From: Chitinophagaceae bacterium
GTDB lineage: Bacteria > Bacteroidota > Bacteroidia > Chitinophagales > Chitinophagaceae
Direction of reading: 5' to 3'
DNA length: 7,379 nt
Assembly (NCBI GenBank): GCA_023251335.1
Contig: JAHEZA010000105.1
Location: 1 to 7,379, forward strand
In this document: positions 6,203 through 7,379 of the stretch, piece after piece
Position numbering within the stretch: the first letter of the stretch is position 1
Layout: the number at the start of each line of letters is the position of its first letter
The notes under the pieces: generated by a model
Databases searched by the model: none
Told to the model about the DNA's origin: nothing
Seen by the model: only the letters and a program-made list of their open reading frames with translations
Position numbers and translations under genes: made by a program

Positions 6203-6871
6203 ATGAATGAAACAGATGAAATATTAAACGCAATTAAAGCAAGCGACCGTGATAAAGTAAATCAACTCATTAATGATAATCCTGCTATCGCAGACATTAA
6301 AACTGAACAAGGAATTTCGTTATTACAATTCGCAGCATATTGTCGCAATAAATCTGCAATTGAAATTTTAAAAAATCATAAAAAAGAGGAACTTGACATT
6401 TTTGAAGCTACAAGTATTGGAGATATTGACACCGTTAGCACGTTGATTAATAAAAATTCAGAGTTAACAAATTCATTTTCAGCAGACGGATTCACACCTT
6501 TAGGTCTTGCTTCTTTTTTCGGGCAAATAGAAATTGTGAAGTTACTTCTTGCCAATGACGCAGACCCAAATATTCCTGCAAATAATCAATTTAAAGTTGC
6601 TCCAATCCATTCAGCTTGTGCTATTTCAAATTATGAGATAGCATCTCTATTAATTAAAAATGGGGCAAATGTTAATGCAAAACAAATGCAAGGAGTAACT
6701 CCTTTACATACAGCCGCACATAACGGACAAAATGAACTTGCAAAATTGCTTATCGAAAGCGGTGCAGACATCAATGCAAAAATGGATAATGGTCATACAC
6801 CTTTATTTATGGCTGACGAAAAAGGTTTTAAGGAAACAGCAGAATTAATAAAACAATCGGGCGGACAATAA
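6203..6871 (+). CDS. Ankyrin-repeat protein
   Basis: A 222-residue protein made almost entirely of about seven ankyrin repeats (near 4-36, 37-63, 64-94, 96-126, 131-161, 164-194, 197-220). The best units are DGFTPLGLASFFGQIEIVKL (95-114), GANVNAKQMQGVTPLHTAA (154-172) and GADINAKMDNGHTPLFMA (187-204), showing the TPLH-type turn and the G-A-D/N-x-N-A loop. There is no signal peptide, membrane segment or catalytic domain, so it is presumably a cytoplasmic binding protein of unknown partner. It lies between the synthase gene (69 bp upstream) and leuB (23 bp downstream), on the same strand, so it is probably co-transcribed. Codon use differs: I count 17 GCA, 7 GCT, 2 GCC and no GCG among 26 alanines, while leuD uses GCG for half. 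This suggests separate origin or recent insertion. No role in leucine or isoleucine synthesis can be inferred from sequence. Confidence 0.92.
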   Translation: MNETDEILNAIKASDRDKVNQLINDNPAIADIKTEQGISLLQFAAYCRNKSAIEILKNHKKEELDIFEATSIGDIDTVSTLINKNSELTNSFSADGFTPLGLASFFGQIEIVKLLLANDADPNIPANNQFKVAPIHSACAISNYEIASLLIKNGANVNAKQMQGVTPLHTAAHNGQNELAKLLIESGADINAKMDNGHTPLFMADEKGFKETAELIKQSGGQ

Positions 6872-6894
6872 GCTTATTAAAATTAAAAAGACAA

Positions 6895-7379
6895 ATGGCA
6901 AACAAAAAAATTTTAATTGTTCCCGGCGATGGTATAGGCCAGGAAGTAACAGCAGTTGGTAAAAAAGTATTAGACAAAATAGCGGCAAAGTTTGGACATA
7001 CATTTACCTATGACGAAGCATTGATAGGTCATGTAGCTATCGAAGCAACAGGAAACCCTTTACCGGATGAATCTTTAGAAAAAATGCGTAAATCAGATGC
7101 TGTTTTATTTGGCGCTGTAGGGCATCCCAAATATGATAACGACCCTTCCGCTAAAATAAGACCGGAGCAAGGTTTGCTGAAAATGAGAAAAGAGTTGGGT
7201 TTATATGCCAACATTCGTCCCATTAAATTATTTGACGAACTCCTTGGAGCTTCCAGCATAAAACCGGAAATATTAAAAGGCGCGGATATTTTATTTTTCA
7301 GAGAGTTAACCGGAGATATTTATTTTGGAGAAAAAGGTAGAAAAAATAATGGCGATACGGCTTATGATGTGGCTGAATA
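6895..7379 (+). CDS. leuB: 3-isopropylmalate dehydrogenase LeuB, 3' end outside window
   Basis: NAD-dependent oxidative decarboxylase acting on 3-isopropylmalate (and, in the citramalate route, on 3-methylmalate). The 161 complete codons before the edge cover about 45% of a normal protein of roughly 350-360 residues. Visible landmarks are ILIVPGDGIGQEV (6-18) at the N-terminus, DAVLFGAVGHPKYD (68-81), GLLKMRKELGLYANIRPI (93-110) with the substrate-binding arginines R98 and R108, and RELTGDIYFGEKGR (136-149) with R136 and Y143. The LYANIRP and RELTGDIYFG blocks separate LeuB from isocitrate dehydrogenase. It starts 23 bp after the ankyrin gene at an ATG preceded by an A-rich stretch; the metal-binding aspartates near the C-terminus are beyond the window. 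Confidence 0.96.
   Translation, partial: MANKKILIVPGDGIGQEVTAVGKKVLDKIAAKFGHTFTYDEALIGHVAIEATGNPLPDESLEKMRKSDAVLFGAVGHPKYDNDPSAKIRPEQGLLKMRKELGLYANIRPIKLFDELLGASSIKPEILKGADILFFRELTGDIYFGEKGRKNNGDTAYDVAE

Noticed and set aside
7029..7259. Antisense 76-codon frame in leuB
   Set aside because: Lies opposite the conserved LeuB N-terminal blocks; no independent coding signal.
1..7379. Defence island or mobile element suggested by the ankyrin gene
   Set aside because: No transposase, integrase, nuclease, toxin-antitoxin pair or terminal repeats occur; all other genes are metabolic or transport genes apart from the small NTF2-like protein.

Overview
The window looks like a chromosomal segment from a member of the Bacteroidota, most plausibly the Chitinophagaceae or a related group. 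The reasons are moderate-to-low GC, A-rich sequence instead of Shine-Dalgarno sites before most start codons, a TAnnTTTG-type promoter element, and the family flavour of the encoded proteins. The placement is inference; there is no rRNA here to settle it. There is no IS element, CRISPR array, tRNA or rRNA.

Left part (1-2227): a SatP/YaaH-type acetate/succinate transporter runs leftwards off the window edge (1-496, minus). Divergent from it is a small NTF2/SnoaL-like protein (644-1003, plus). This meets, tail to tail with an 8-nt overlap, a two-gene minus-strand unit: pnuC (1577-2227) followed by a stand-alone NadR-type ribosylnicotinamide kinase (996-1580), coupled by an ATGA overlap. Together these two import nicotinamide riboside and trap it as NMN for NAD synthesis.

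Right part (2522-7379, plus): a branched-chain amino-acid operon, leuC - leuD - a citramalate/isopropylmalate synthase gene - an ankyrin-repeat gene - leuB (cut by the right edge). LeuCD (isomerase) and LeuB (dehydrogenase) can act on isopropylmalate (leucine) or on citramalate/methylmalate (isoleucine from pyruvate). The synthase between them has the pyruvate-pocket residues of the Leptospira citramalate synthase at the same residue numbers. The operon may therefore feed isoleucine, or both amino acids, rather than leucine alone.

Two things stand out. The ankyrin-repeat gene sits inside an otherwise purely metabolic operon and has clearly different alanine codon use (0 of 26 GCG, against 7 of 14 in leuD), suggesting it arrived separately. 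The 294-bp spacer before leuC contains a perfect 7-bp inverted repeat with a TTCG loop, followed by two mini-ORFs rich in Ile/Val and in Leu. This is a possible but unproven leader/attenuation region. I see no wholly new system here; most of the window is ordinary metabolism.
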